The notes beneath the pieces are model-generated. The model worked only from the letters and a program-made list of their open reading frames with translations. It was not told the origin of the DNA and did not search any database. The translations under genes were made by a program, and so were the position numbers. Below, in pieces: positions 51,318 through 63,116 of a stretch of DNA of 64,000 nucleotides. Origin of the DNA: Seminavis robusta (Eukaryota; Bacillariophyta; Bacillariophyceae; Naviculales; Naviculaceae); the NCBI GenBank assembly GCA_903772945.1, contig CAICTM010000280.1, positions 17,396 through 81,395 on the forward strand. Direction: 5' to 3'. Every line of letters begins with the position of its first letter. Within the stretch, counting starts at the first letter, position 1.

Positions 51318-51626
51318 TCAAACAAGGGGTGGATGCCGCATGATGAAAGCCCTGTTCTCGTGGAAGAGCTTGCCTTGAAGGGGCTTCGTGAAAAAATCTC
51401 CACGCATTTCAAAGGTTGGGCAGTACACAACTCTAAGGTTGCCTTTTCCAATCTGGTCATGAATAAAAAAGAAACGAATGTTGATGGCCCGAGTTCTTTT
51501 GCCCGAACTGCCTTTGCCATTCTCTGCAAGAATGATCGTGCTTTTGTTGTCCTGCATGAGGATGTTGTCCTTCACAATGATCCCCTGCTCTTCAAGGAAC
51601 AACTTTGCCCACAACATGGGCGACAT
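51318..51626 (-). pseudogene. Copia RNase H domain
   Basis: A frame of about 102 codons with ILMQDNKSTIILAENGKGSS, GKRTRAINIRFFFIHDQIGK, GNLRVVYCPTFEMRGDFFTK and PLQGKLFHENRAFIMRHPPL. This is the QDN...S / TRAINIRYFFIHD / CPT...DFFTKPLQG pattern of copia RNase H. It is the best-preserved part of the left copy. Confidence 0.88.
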
Positions 51627-52635
51627 GACATCGTCTGCACCAATCAGCTGCCATCACCCGAACTGAATAAATCGGCAGGTGCCGCGCTGGACACCTTCTT
51701 CACTTGCTCGAAGTCCACCGGGAACTCCAAGATCATCTTCTTGAGATAGTCAATCATGTCAATGACTACCTTGCCTGGGTCGGAAAAGTCTACTGTCATC
51801 CCCAAGTAGTCATGTTTGGGACCACGGGTTGCCTTCACGGCTCCATAGGTACCGTACTTGTCGTTAAACCACTTCCAGGGTTCGATTGTTTACCAGTTTC
51901 ATCTGGTGGCTCGACATCAGGTCGTCCACATGGAAGCGTATCGTCTGCTGATATCCTTCAATCATACTGTTGGCAACACACGGATCATACTGGTTGAATA
52001 CGAATCGGATTCCCTCCAGGCCGCTCCTGAAGAGCTTGTACCAGAGCAGTGCTGGCAAAACCATTCCGTAGATTGCTCTTTCCACAACGACATATAGGAC
52101 TGGTCGTCCCTTCTTGTTTGTCAGGAAAGGGGCATATGTGTCAGGATCAATTTCGACAAGTAAGTCTGCAAGGGTCCCCTCAATGATCATGAGGAACCTG
52201 TATTCACCTTGTTTGACTTCTGCATTGGGGTTTGGATGAACGCATTTGGAACAATCCAGAGACCATCACATCTCTATCCTCGGATGCATCGACACAAATG
52301 GATAACATCAAACCCTCAATTGAAACTGTTGGGCTTCTGGCACCTTCTTTCTGATGGTACAACCTTGTAGGTTTCCCATTGTATACTGCACGGGCCTTGA
52401 CCTGGCCATCCCTTTTCTCACTCACAACATGAGTGCCATTTGTACTTTTTTCAATTCAGATTCACTGCATTGGTTTGGGTCGACAGGACTGAAGCAGACT
52501 CTGCTGTGTAGCTTGTCCATCTCTTTGAGCGCAGCCTTTCTGGCTTTGTTGCCCACACTTTCAGACCCTTGGGTAGAAGATGCTGTTGGCATGGCTGCTC
52601 TCATCATTGACTTCTGCTGTGGCAGCTTTCCCGTT

Positions 52636-52805
52636 TGGAAAAAAAAATTTTGCAAAAAGAAAAGGGGGTTTTCCCCCCCCCCCCCCCCTCAATTGAAAAA
52701 ACCGGAAGCTAAGGTTGCTTTTGGGGGGCCCCCTTTTCCCCTTTTTTTTTCCTTTGGGGGTTCCCCCCTTTTTCAAAGAAGTCCATTTTTTAAAAGTGGT
52801 TGCTT
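52636..52805. other. Homopolymer-inflated patch, suspected consensus artefact
   Basis: A run of long homopolymers (aaaaaaaaa, ggggg, a C16-like tract at 52,674-52,689, ggggggccccc, ttttttttt). The mirrored place in the right arm (about 63,640-63,720) has ordinary complex sequence, so this patch is an insertion or a miscalled stretch rather than part of the element. Confidence 0.6.
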
Positions 52806-53321
52806 CGCTTAATCATCTTGGACGAAGGTCACTCCGTTCTTTGCTTCGGCTGTAGCAATCCGAGCTGAGTGTCTAATTCCAACTCGAGGAAGCTTGAAAG
52901 CCTTGGCTGGCCCAGAGAGGTTTCCATCATTGGTATCCACTGCTGTGGCCGTCTCTTCAACTGTAAGGTTGTCTGGACTTGTGCTTGTTGGGATTCCTGG
53001 GAATCCCTCTTCTCCTTATTCATCGGAGTCAATGTCTGTGGCATACTGTTTGGATGCCCGTGGTACTGGCCCTGGGGCGTTCCCATCCTCAGAATCTTCA
53101 TCTGATTCCTTGGATTCCACTGAATCTTCGTCCGAAGAGTCTCATAGACTTGGAGGTAGCTCATTTCCATTGACTACATGCAAGTGAGTCCCTTACACAG
53201 AACGTCAGCACTACAGAGGACCTCACCTTCAAACTCCATTGGATTACATTCAAGAACTCAGTGAGGTCAGCAAGCGTCCCAACAGGAAAGCAAAGATAGC
53301 GTGGTAGGAGATGTTGAAAGT

Positions 53322-53597
53322 ATGATCAGGGAGGGGAGCATCGATGTAATTAAATCTCTTGTAGGTTGGAAAAGAGACCATTTCAATGAGGGTGATGCAG
53401 CTAGTAAAGAGATTTGGAACTTTGAATGTTCCCAGTTGACTGACTTTTTTGATGACACACAAACTGTGGCCGACCTTGAAGCCGAAGGCAAGCGACATTT
53501 CGAAAAAGTGGCCGTCCTTGGATTCGAAAGCACGTTCGAGCTCTTCCAGGTCAATGATACTACAGCCCCCCCCCCCCCTTCAAAAACCTTCTTTTAA
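53322..53597 (+). other. Open frame antisense to copia pol, shared by both arms (left copy)
   Basis: About 91 codons with MIREGSIDVIKSLVGWKRDH, NEGDAASKEIWNFECSQLTD and DDTQTVADLEAEGKRHFEKV. The same frame occurs in the right arm at 63,116-62,703 on the minus strand. I do not recognise it; it may be coincidence of an inverted duplication. Confidence 0.3.
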
Positions 53598-54339
53598 TTG
53601 TGAACATGAAGCCCTCTCTGTTTTCCCCATCCCCCCGCTCCATCTCCATTCTACCCCCAAAAGCCCTAGAAAACTAGGTATTTACCCAACTATTGACCCT
53701 TAAATATTAACCAACCTACGATTCTTTCCACAATTAGTAGTAAAATTCCCGTAAAATCCTCTATTTTATCCCCCAACCCCCTAAACTGCTCTCTCTTTCC
53801 AACGGTTTTATAGATTTGTGAAATGTAAGCACGACTCTCTTGGGTAGTTATTTCATTCCCAGTCCCTTGTGGGAGTTGAACCTTACAGGATGTTCTTCGA
53901 AGTCACAAGGGGCCACGTCATCACTGTGACTCGTGCTTTTGAAATATGCCGTTGTTGGTGGGACTGAGTCTATCTTAATCTAATAGGTTCGAATTCGATT
54001 TGATTTAGAGTGTGGGGTAATGTATTCCTCGACATCATATTGGGGTCTCGTTTTAGAGTCTGGGTTACTGAGACAGTTAATGTGGGTTCTCGTTTTGCAG
54101 GAAATACTTTAGGGCTTAGGTCCAAATTGTGCCATGGCATAAAATGTCAATGATGTCACTCGCAGCCTTGAGATTTAAAAAAGAGACTGTCTATTTATTT
54201 TCTGCTAGTTTCGTCACGCTGGCCTGGTATCCATCTCTAAGTTATTGTCAAGCTGCAAACGTTAATTGCTCCAGAAAATCATTCTGCCAAACAATGAATC
54301 GACTCTGCGAGCCATTCTGTGCAGTTTTCAGGGGCTTTT

Positions 54340-54432
54340 GGCAGAAAAAAAAACACATCCTGGCAGAAAAAAACATCTCCCGGCAGAAAAAAACACCTCC
54401 CGGCAGAAAAAAAACACCTCCCGGCAGAAAAA
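54340..54432. repeat. About 20-bp tandem array in copia linker (left arm)
   Basis: Unit ccggcagaaaaaaacacctc, about four and a half copies with variable A-runs. The right arm has a shorter diverged version at about 62,010-62,075. Confidence 0.8.
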
Positions 54433-55705
54433 TCCATGCCGGCTTTCGGAACTGCAGAGTTCGAGGGCTTCTGCAGAATGCACGCCAGCCTGCTTCAGGA
54501 AAAAAAAGTGTTTCTGCGGACTCAAAAGGGCGTTTCTGCAGATTTTTTCATTCCCAGTGCATCCACTCCTGTGGGCAAACCTACAGGTAAAAAATCCACA
54601 AAGTCACGGTTTGTAAAGATTAGTGGTTTTCTTTCACCCTCAACAGCATCAAATACTGAGCGAGGCATCGGCAGAATACGAACATGCTGGCGTGTGATCA
54701 CCTCAAAGGTGACAAGTTCCATCACACTGTGCCCTCCCTGGTGGTTGTTCATCAATGGACGGAGATAGATGCGATCCAATCGCCTGGGCTCATGGAATTG
54801 AGTTTGTCTGGTTCGTTGGAAGCAAGACAAAAGCTCCCAAAAGTGTACTGAAAATCTTTGTAGCTTGTGGTCCAGCGACCTCCAAAGATCTGCTGGGAGT
54901 GATACACATTGGAGAGATTCCGTCAAGCGCGGGGAAGAGGCTGAGTTTACAGTTAACATCGTACTCCAATTCCACAATCATCACCTTTGCAATCACCAGA
55001 CGGGGGTGAATGCCAGGCTGCGCGGATGCGCTTCTTCAAGGTTCGGATGTTGCGCTCAGCGGGACCACTGTGAGTCTGAGCAGCTCCATGGTTGAGCTTG
55101 AGCTCCATGTCTTTCTCGACAGGATCCATCAGGCTCTTGAACTCCAGGTCGCACTGGATTTCTGTGATCTTGAAATCATTATTCCCGTACCGATCAAAGA
55201 TCTTGTAAATGGCGGCATAGAATGAGTGTCCTTTCCTGTTGGTCAGGTAGGCAGATTCTCGGTGACGGAATTGGAGGTCAGTAAATGCAAGGAAAGCAAT
55301 TTCACAAACATAGAAGACATCCATACATCCTGTTAAGAACCTGTGTGGGGCCACCAGCTCATCCGAAACAGCATGGATGCTGGCTGTCACTGGTGGTGGG
55401 CGTATGCGTGTAGTAGATCCCTCGGCCTTGCCCATGTCGCTACCGAAAATTAATTCGGCTCGATCGATGTCTTCCAGCTTTACGGGACAGTCGCAAATTT
55501 GACCAGTCCTGATCATGTTGCGTTAGCCCTCCAAAGATGGGCGCTGAAGGTTGTGGTACAGATTTCTGTCGAGAAATGCACCCTTGGCTTGCTTTTGGTA
55601 AAGCCTTCGAGGTTCCCCTCCAACCGAGTCTGGACCAAGATTCTGAACTCCGGTGAATAACGGTTGAGTTGTGGCCATGTGATCCATGTAGGAGCTTGCA
55701 CTCAA

Positions 55706-56226
55706 TTCAGCACTCCAATACAGACCTTTGGCAGTCTTCCATACCTGTGCAATACACGGCTCATAGCCTTATTCGCGACTCGATCCTAGACAGGGTTTGA
55801 GTTCAACTCAAGACTGAGTCTTTCGAAATAGTCATTTGAGACGGGGTTCTCAATGACCGCTATTGTCATACTAGGTTGATGAATAAACATCGCTCTAGAT
55901 ATTTAGCCAGCGTGGGGTACTTCCACGCTACTAGAACAGCTACTAGCTGAAGTTTCCACGTGTTCCGGAAATGGACCGTGGAGAACGTAGAGTTATTGCC
56001 ATAACCTTCGATATCACACTTCGAGGCCTCCGCGGGAGACCAACTTCAATAAGCTTCACAACGATCTCTATCATGGATTAGTTCCCCCGTAGTTTTTTAA
56101 TCTCTCTCATAACTTCATTCTCTCAAACACAACACACTCGAAAGATCTTTTAACTAGCTTTTACTTAAAGTGCATTTGTTAACAAACACAATTAGCTTTC
56201 AGCTACCCTCAATCTATTTCTTCACC
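55706..56226. other. Spacer between copia integrase and gypsy gag (left arm), possible LTR/leader
   Basis: About 520 bp with no coding potential, mirrored at about 60,184-60,717. It contains tccacgtgttccgg and ccgcgggag words conserved in both arms. Its position just 5' of gag suggests the LTR and leader of the gypsy-type element, but I could not find defined LTR ends or a primer-binding site. Confidence 0.35.
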
Positions 56227-58183
56227 ATGAAGATTTCTTAAGGAAAGCATGCGTTCAACAACTTCGAGAAACAGATGCATGACAAACCCATTCATCCTCT
56301 CGTCGACAACGAGCGAGACAGCCGAGATATCGACGATTCTCGCTCTCCAACCTACAAACTTCGCACGGTTCCTGCAGATGCAAACAATGCCAAATATACC
56401 TTCAAGGTAGCCATAATCAATGGTTCCAACACTCCACGTCAGACCATCAAGTGGGCTCGACGCATGGAGAAGGTCTTCGTTGGACCTATGGCCAATGCAG
56501 ACGACAAACATCGCCTTCTCATGGAGATGACTTCCAGCTCTGCGAAGAGTGCATACGAAGCTGGGTGTGCAGTCAGTCGTGCCGTGCGTCACAACAACCT
56601 ACGACAAATTGATGTAAACGCAGTTGCTCCACGCTACGTGACTTCTGGAGAAACCGAAGTCCATTTCCAAGCTCGTGTCCAAGCCGCATTGGACGGTGCA
56701 GCGGAACCCGCTCTAAGCGATGAGGACATACCCGTTGGAATCAACGCGGTTATCGAAGCAGCCTGTCGTTACAAGGCTCTCGAAAAACAGAAACGCTTCT
56801 TGCGTCGCAAGATGCGTAAGCCTAATGCGAGATGTCAACTCGCGCCTACATCAGCAACCTCACTCGGATGAAAACCGATGAAGCTTCCACGTTTTTGCAC
56901 CTTTCGGATGCCAAAATCAACAGTTGAACACAGGAGTTAATCGACATCATCTGTCATGGCATTCCTCGTTCCGGGATGCGCAAGATGGACGAACAAGACT
57001 TCGATCTTTTCACTGCCGAGATGACAGCGCTCAATGGATTCTGTGAGCGCATGAAATCCGCCGAAGACTTTGACAAGGGCAGTGATTCCAAGCAAGTTCC
57101 TTCGAAGAAGCAACAACAGCCAAGAACGGTACATAGTCCACTGCGCAACAACGACCATTCTTTCAAGAGCGAAGAAAAGTGTGTGATTACCACGAGTCCA
57201 GCACTCACAGTACTGCTGATTGCATGACCCTGAAGAAACTCAAAGCCAAGTCCTCGTCTGACAACGATAGCAAGCCAGCGTACAAAAAGAACAAGACTGG
57301 GAAACGCAAGTCTGACGAGGCCAAGTCCTACACCAAAAAGGAACTTTCGGACCTTATGAAGAAAGTCTCCAACGCTGCGGTAAAGGCGGATCGCAAGAAG
57401 AAAAGTGAATGCAACAATGTTGCCAAACGCAAGTCGGAACGACTCTGATAACGAGGACAAATCCTCTGTTGGATCGCAATCAACATGGTGGACAAGAAAA
57501 TGGCTGCCTTTGAACAAGGCGCTGGCCGAATTCGACTTCAATCATTCGAACGGAGAGATCTCCGTCTTAAGATTAGGCCAGGATGAAGAATCAACGATTA
57601 CCATGTTCCGTTTTCTCATACCTAAGTTATTAAGATATCTCACTAATTAGTATACAAGAATTGTTTGCAACTGATGAAGTCTACGGCAAATTAGATAATT
57701 GCCTAGAAACTGCTCAACAAGATTCTGACGATCTATCCAGCATTGTTCACCAACGTCCAAAGACAAGAGACCTCAAAACTTTCGTCTATGTTAGATTTAA
57801 CAGACGAGAAAAAGGGAAACAAAGACCCGTTAAACTCCGTTGATTACTGGAAACAGAAGCATGCTGGAACCTTTATTACCCAAATTCATGCTGATACATT
57901 AAGCATGAAGGATCATGGGGGCGTCCAAATACAATGGACTAACCCTGTAAATGAATTAAACCCCAGCACGAAGTGTAAGGGCACACTCATGATTTCTGAG
58001 TTCCGCGATAGTATAATTATCGAATGGAACTTGCACGCCACCAAAAACTTGGGGGCGTATGACATGATCATAGGTCGAGACATTCTCTCCGATCTAAGAA
58101 ACAAGTTCGATTTCACTAAATCCGAACAACCTGACTTAAGACAGATATGCAAGAGTCAAAACCAGGTAACTAAAGAATCTCCC
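56227..58183 (+). pseudogene. Gypsy-type gag and protease remnant (left arm)
   Basis: Plus-strand gag begins at ATG 56227 (a TAA follows at codon 5). The main open piece is 56,275-56,871: RTVPADANNAKYTFKVAIIN, NTPRQTIKWARRMEKVFVGP, AIRGSETEV-like segments (TSGETEVHFQARVQAALDGA). Farther on are a knuckle-like CDYHESSTHSTADC (about 57,180-57,225), Lys-rich stretches, and a retropepsin tail LGAYDMIIGRDILSDLRNKF (about 58,050-58,110), typical of gypsy/Metaviridae-type elements. The expected D-[ST]-G active site near 57,850 reads L-E-T-E-A after a stop. No reverse transcriptase follows, because the palindrome centre cuts the element in its protease. Confidence 0.7.
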
Positions 58184-58203
58184 CCGGGAGAAGAGAGAGA
58201 TTC

Positions 58204-60183
58204 TTTAGTTACCTGGTTTTGACTCTGGCATATCTGTCTTAAATCAGGTTGTTCGTATTTAGTGTATCTTGATTCTTAGATCGGAAAGAATGTCTCGACC
58301 TATGGACATGTCATACGCCCCCAAAGTATCTTGGTGGTGTGCAAGTTCCATTCGATAATTCTATCATCGTGGAACTCAGGAATCATACAGGCACCCTTAA
58401 ACACTTCGTGCTGGGGTTAAATTCCTTACATGGGTAGTCCATTGTATTTTGACGCCCCATTCATGCTTAATGTCTCAGCATGAATTTGGGTAATCAAGGT
58501 TCAGGATGCTTCTGTATCCAGTAAGCAACGGAGTGTAACGGTTCTTTGTTTCCCTTTTTCTTCTCGTCTGTTAAGTCTAACATAGACGATAGTTTGAGGT
58601 TTCTTGTCTTGCCCGACGGTGACGAGGTTGTTGGCCACTGACGAGGTTAACAATGCTGGATAGATCGTCAGATTCTAGTTGAGCAGTTTCTAGGCAATGA
58701 TCTAATTTGCAGTAGACTTAATTAGTTGCAAACAAATATAGTTTACTATTTAGTGAGAAATCTTCATCACTGAAGGGTAATGAGAAATCGACAATGGTCC
58801 GTTGAATCATCATCCTGGCCTAATCCTCAGACGGAGATCTCTCCATCCGTATGATTGAAGTCGTATTCGGCAAGCTCCTTGTCAACGGCAGCCAGTTTCT
58901 TGTCCATCATGTTGATGGATCCAACAGAGGAGTCGTCCTCGTTGCAGGAGTTGTCTGACTTGCGTTTGGCTACATGGTTGCATTCGCTTTTTCTTCTTGC
59001 GTCCCGGCACTTGACCGCAGCGTGTGAGACTTTCTTCATAAGGACGGAAAGTTCCTTTTTGGTGTAGGACTTGGCCTCGTCAGACTTGCGTTTCCAAGTC
59101 TTGTGCACTTGTTCTTGTTGTACGCTGGCTTGCTATCGTTTGCAGACGAGGACTTGGCTTTGGTTTTCTTCAGAGTCATGCAATCAGCAGTATTGTGAGT
59201 GCTGGTCTCGTGGTAATCACACCATTTTTCTTCGCTCTTGGAATAATGGTCGTTGTTTAGCGAGTAGACTTTAACTTCTTGCTGTTGTTCTTCTTCGATG
59301 GAACTTGCTTGGCATCAACGGCCTTTGTCATAGTCTTCGGCGGATTCCATGCGCTCACAGAAACCAATGAGAGCTGTCATCACGGCAGTGAAAGGAATAG
59401 AAGTCGTGTTCGTTCATTTTGCGCATCCAGGAACGAGAAATGCCATGACAGATGATGTCGATGAAATCGTCCTGGTTCAACTGTTGATTGGCAACGAAAG
59501 GTGGCAAACTGGAAGCTCATCGGGTTTCATCCGACTGAGTGAGGTTGTTGATGTAGGCACAAGTTGTCATCTCGCTAGGCTTACACATCTTGCGACGCAT
59601 GAATCGTTTCTGTTTTTCGAGAGCCTTGTAAGGACAGGCTGCTTCGTTAACCGCGTTGATTCCAAAGTTGATTTCAGCATCGCTTAGAGCATGTTCTGCT
59701 GCACCGTCCCATGGAGTTTGGACACGAGCTTGGGATTGGACTTCGGTTTCTCCAGAAGTCAAATCGCGTGGAGGAACTGCATTCACAGCAATTTGTCGTA
59801 GGGCGTTATGACGTACGGCACGATGGCCTGCACGCCCAGCTTCGTAGGCACTCTTCGCAGAGGTGGAAGTCATCTCCTTGAAAAGGCGATGTTTTTCGTC
59901 GGCATTGGCAAGGTTGATTCCAACGAAGACCTTCTCCATATTCGTAGCCGACTTGATGGTCTGACGTGGAGTGTTGGAACCATTGATGATGGCTACCTTG
60001 AAGGTGAATTTGGCACTGTTTGCATCTGCAAGAACGGTGCGAAGTTTGTAGGTGGTTGCCCGAGTATCGGCGATTCTCGGCGTCTTCGTCTGTTGTCTCC
60101 AAAGAGTTGAAGAATGGGTTTGTCAACGCAAACTGTTTCTCGAGAAAGTTGCAGAACGCATGCTTTCCTTGAGCAAACTTCAT
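58204..60183 (-). pseudogene. Gypsy-type gag and protease remnant (right arm)
   Basis: Minus strand, convergent with the left copy. Gag starts at ATG 60183 (MKFAQGKHAFCNFLEKQFAL) and shifts frame near 60,040. The next piece, 59,939-59,517, has MEKVFVGINLANADEKHRLF and TSGETEVQSQARVQTPWDGA. Farther on are KRKSDEAKSYTKKELSVLMK (59,108-58,827) and the protease region near 58,540 with LLDTEAS, where the glycine of the D-T-G active site is replaced by Glu. Multiple stops show that it is inactive. Confidence 0.7.
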
Positions 60184-60717
60184 GGTGAAGAATAGATTGA
60201 AGGTAGCTGAAAGCTATTTGTGTTTTGTTAACAAACATGCAGCTAAGCTAAATAGCTAGTGTAAAGAATCTTCCGAGTGTTTTGAGGTTTGAGAGAAATG
60301 AAAGTTATGAGAGAGATTAGAAGGCTACGAAAACTAATCCATTAGAGAGATCGTTGTGAAGCTCAATGAAGTTGGTCTCCCGCGGGAGGTCTCGAAGTGT
60401 GAAATCGTAGGTTATGGCAATAACTCTACGGACTCCACGGTCCATTTCCGGAACACGTGGAAACTTCAGCTAGTAGCTGTCTAGTAGCGTGTAAGCTTTC
60501 CACGCTGGCTAAATAACTAGAGCGATGTTTCATCGATAACCTAGTATGACTAGAGCCGTCATTGAGAACCCTGTCTCAATGACTATTCGCGAAGGACTAA
60601 ATCATGAGTCGAACTCAAAACCCTATCTAGGATCGAGTCGCGAATGAGGATAAGAGCCCCGTGTAAATGTATTGCACAGGTATGGAAGGACCGCCAAAGG
60701 TCGTTATGGAGTGCTGA
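60184..60717. other. Spacer between gypsy gag and copia integrase (right arm), possible LTR/leader
   Basis: Mirrors 55,706-56,226. Non-coding; same comments on missing LTR ends. Confidence 0.35.
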
Positions 60718-61728
60718 TTGAGCAAGGCCTACTGGATCACATGGCACAACACAACCAATTTTTCAACGGAGTTCCAGAATTTGGTACAGACGGTGGAGTG
60801 CAACCTCGAAGGCTTTAGCAAGAAGCAAGCCAAGGGTTCATTTCTCGCAAGAAATCTGTTCCACAACCTCCAGCGCCCTTCTTTGGAGGGCTACCGCAAC
60901 ATGATCAGTACTGGTCAAATTCGCGATTGTCCCGTCAAGTTGGAGGAAATCGACCGCGCCGAATTAATTTTCGGGTGCGACATGGGCAAGGCCAGGGGCT
61001 CTACTACACGCAGACGCCCACCACCAGTTACCGACAGTATTCATACTTTTCCGGATGAGCTGGTGGCCCCACACAGGTTCTTAACAGGATGTATGGATGT
61101 CTTCTATTTTTGTGAAATTGCTTTCCTTGCATTTACTGACCTCCAAATCCGTCACCGAGAATCTGCCTACCTTACCACAAGGAAAGGCACATCATTCTAT
61201 GCCGCCATTTACAAGATCTTTGATCGGTACGGGAATAATGATTTCAAGATAAAAGAAATCCAGTGCGAACTGGAGTTCAAGAGCCTGATGGATCCTGTCA
61301 AGAATGACATGGAGCTCAAGCTCTACCATGGAGCGGCTCAGACTCAAAGTGGTCCCGCCGAGCGCAACATCCTAACCTTGAAGGAGCGCATTCGCGCAGC
61401 CTGGCATTCAACGCCATTCATGGTGATGCCAAAAGTGATGATTGTGGAATTGGTGTACCATGTTAACTGTAAACTCAACCTCTTCCAAGCGCTTGATGGA
61501 ATCTCCAAAGTGTATCCTCCCAGGCAGATCTGGGAGGGTCGGACCACAAGCTTCAAAGATATTCAGTACAATTTTGGGAGCTATTGTCTTGCTTTCAACG
61601 AACCAGACAAGCTCATTTCCATGGAGCCCAGGCGATGTAGAATTGCATTCTATCTCCGCCCCCTTGATGAACAAACCACCAGGAGGGGCAACAGTGTATG
61701 GATCTGTCAGTCTCCCCACCCCCTTTGA
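60718..61728 (+). pseudogene. Copia integrase domain (right arm), longest intact frame
   Basis: 336 codons without a stop. Readable blocks: FHNLQRPSLEGYRNMISTGQ, RDCPVKLEEIDRAELIFGCD, TRRRPPPVTDSIHTFPDELV, HRFLTGCMDVFYFCEIAFLA, AAIYKIFDRYGNNDFKIKEI and GAAQTQSGPAERNILTLKER. The catalytic region follows the diatom copia pattern: 'C-x-D-x-F' for the first Asp (GCMDVF), 'I-x-C-x-x-E' (IQCELEF) where a second acid is expected, and E-R-N-I for the glutamate (PAERN). It has no gag or RT in frame, so it is a fragment of a dead polyprotein. Confidence 0.8.
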
Positions 61729-62702
61729 GGTGAATCGCACACGCCAAGCATGTTGTATTTCTGGTCGATGCCCCTCTCTCAGTCATTGATGCTGTGAGGG
61801 GAAGAAACCACTAATCTTTCACAACCGTGACTTTGTGGAAGTTTTACCTGCAGGTTTGCCCACTGGAGAAGTGGATCACTGGGAATGAAAAAATCTGCAG
61901 AAACGCCCTTTTAGAGTCCGCAGAAACACTTTTTTTCCTGAAGCAGGCCGGCGTGCACTCTGCAGAAGCTCTCGAACTCTGCAGTTCCGAAAGCCGGCAT
62001 GGCTTTTTCTACCGGGAGTGTTTTTTTTTTTCTGCCGGGAAGGTGTTTTTTTTTCTGCCGTGAGGGTGTTTGTCTCTTGCAGATTACTTTTTTTCTTCCA
62101 AAAGAACCTGATAAACTGCAAGACAGAATGGTCGCAGGAGTCGATTCATTGTGTTGCAGAAGGATTTTCTGGAGCAATTATCGTTTGCAGCTTTACAATT
62201 ACTTAGAGATGGATACCGGGCAGGCGTGACGAAACTACAAGCAAATAAATAGCCAGTCTCTTTTTGAATTCTCAAGGCTGCGATGACATCATTGATATTT
62301 AATGCCACGGCACACTTGGGACCTAAGCCCTAACGTCCCTCCTGCAAAACGAGAACCCCCTTTAACTGTCTCATTAACCGAGACTCTAAAACGAGACCCA
62401 TTATGATGTCGAGGAAGACATTATCTCACACTCTAAATCAAATCGAATTCGAACCTATTCGATAAAGATCGACTCAGTCCCCACAACACCAGCATATTTC
62501 AAAATCACGAGTCACAGTGATGACGTTGCCCCTGTTGACTTTGAATAACATCCTGTCAGGGTCAACTCCCACAAGGGACTGGGAATGAAATAACTGCCCA
62601 GGAGAGTCGTGCTTTCATTCAGACATCTATAAAACCGTTGAAAAAAAAGAGAAGTTTAGGGGGTTGGGGGATAAAAAAGAGGATTCTACGGGAATATTAC
62701 TA

Positions 62703-63116
62703 CTATTTGTGGAAAAAATCGTAGGTTGGGTAATATTTAAGGGTCATTAGTGGGGTAAATACATGTTTTTCTAGGGCTTTTGGGGTAGGATGGAGATGGC
62801 CCGGGGGGATGGAAAAAGCAGAGAGGGCTTCATGTTCAAAAATAAAAGAAGGTTTTTGAGGGGGGGGGGGGCTGTAGTAACAATGACCTGGAAGAGCTCG
62901 TACGTGCTTTCGAATCCAAGGACGGCCACGTTTTTCGAAATGTCGCTTGCCGCCGGCTTCAAGGTCGGCCACAGTTTGTGTGTCATCTAAAAGGTCAGTC
63001 AACTGGGAACATGCAAAGTTCAAAATCTCTTCACTAGCTGCAACACCCTCCTTGAAATGGTCTCTTTTCCAACCTATGAGTGATTTAATTACATCGATGC
63101 TCCCCTCCCTGATCAT
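62703..63116 (-). other. Open frame antisense to copia pol, shared by both arms (right copy)
   Basis: The frame starts MIREGSIDVIKSLIGWKRDH and follows the left copy for about 62 codons (DDTQTVADLEAGGKRHFEK) before a frameshift. It then continues 137 codons in total through C- and P-rich sequence. Unknown; listed because the same frame is open in both arms. Confidence 0.3.

Larger units (their letters stand above)
51300..55705 (-). mobile_element. Broken Ty1/copia retrotransposon pol (left arm)
   Basis: Minus-strand order INT, linker, RT, RNase H, as in Ty1/copia. Integrase at about 55,705-54,953: RDCPVKLEDIDRAELIFG, ELVAPHRFLTGCMDVFYVCE, IYKIFDRYGNNDFK, GAAQTHSGPAERNIRTLKKR. Reverse transcriptase at about 52,425-51,644: KARAVYNGKPTRLYHQKEGA, VERAIYGMVLPALLWYKLFR, IRFHVDDLMSSH, KHDYLGMTVDFSDPGKVVID. 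RNase H at 51,626-51,318. The domains lie in several frames with stops between them, so it is dead. Between INT and RT are a 20-bp tandem array (54,340-54,432), an antisense frame and a homopolymer-rich patch. The part from 52,345 upward is mirrored in the right arm. Confidence 0.85.
52345..58183 (+). repeat. Giant imperfect palindrome, left arm
   Basis: About 5.84 kb that is the inverted counterpart of 58,197-64,000. At the centre the arms read gtcaaaaccaggtaactaa on one side and its exact complement on the other, with a 13-bp spacer (58,184-58,196). Anchor pairs agree along the length: integrase start 55,516 with 60,901, gag motif MEKVFVG 56,464 with 59,939, and window end 64,000 with 52,345. 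The arms differ by many substitutions and small indels. Confidence 0.92.

Noticed and set aside
53980-54010. Possible tRNA T-arm (ggttcgaattc)
   Set aside because: No matching acceptor or anticodon stems around it, and the sequence is part of the mirrored retroelement.
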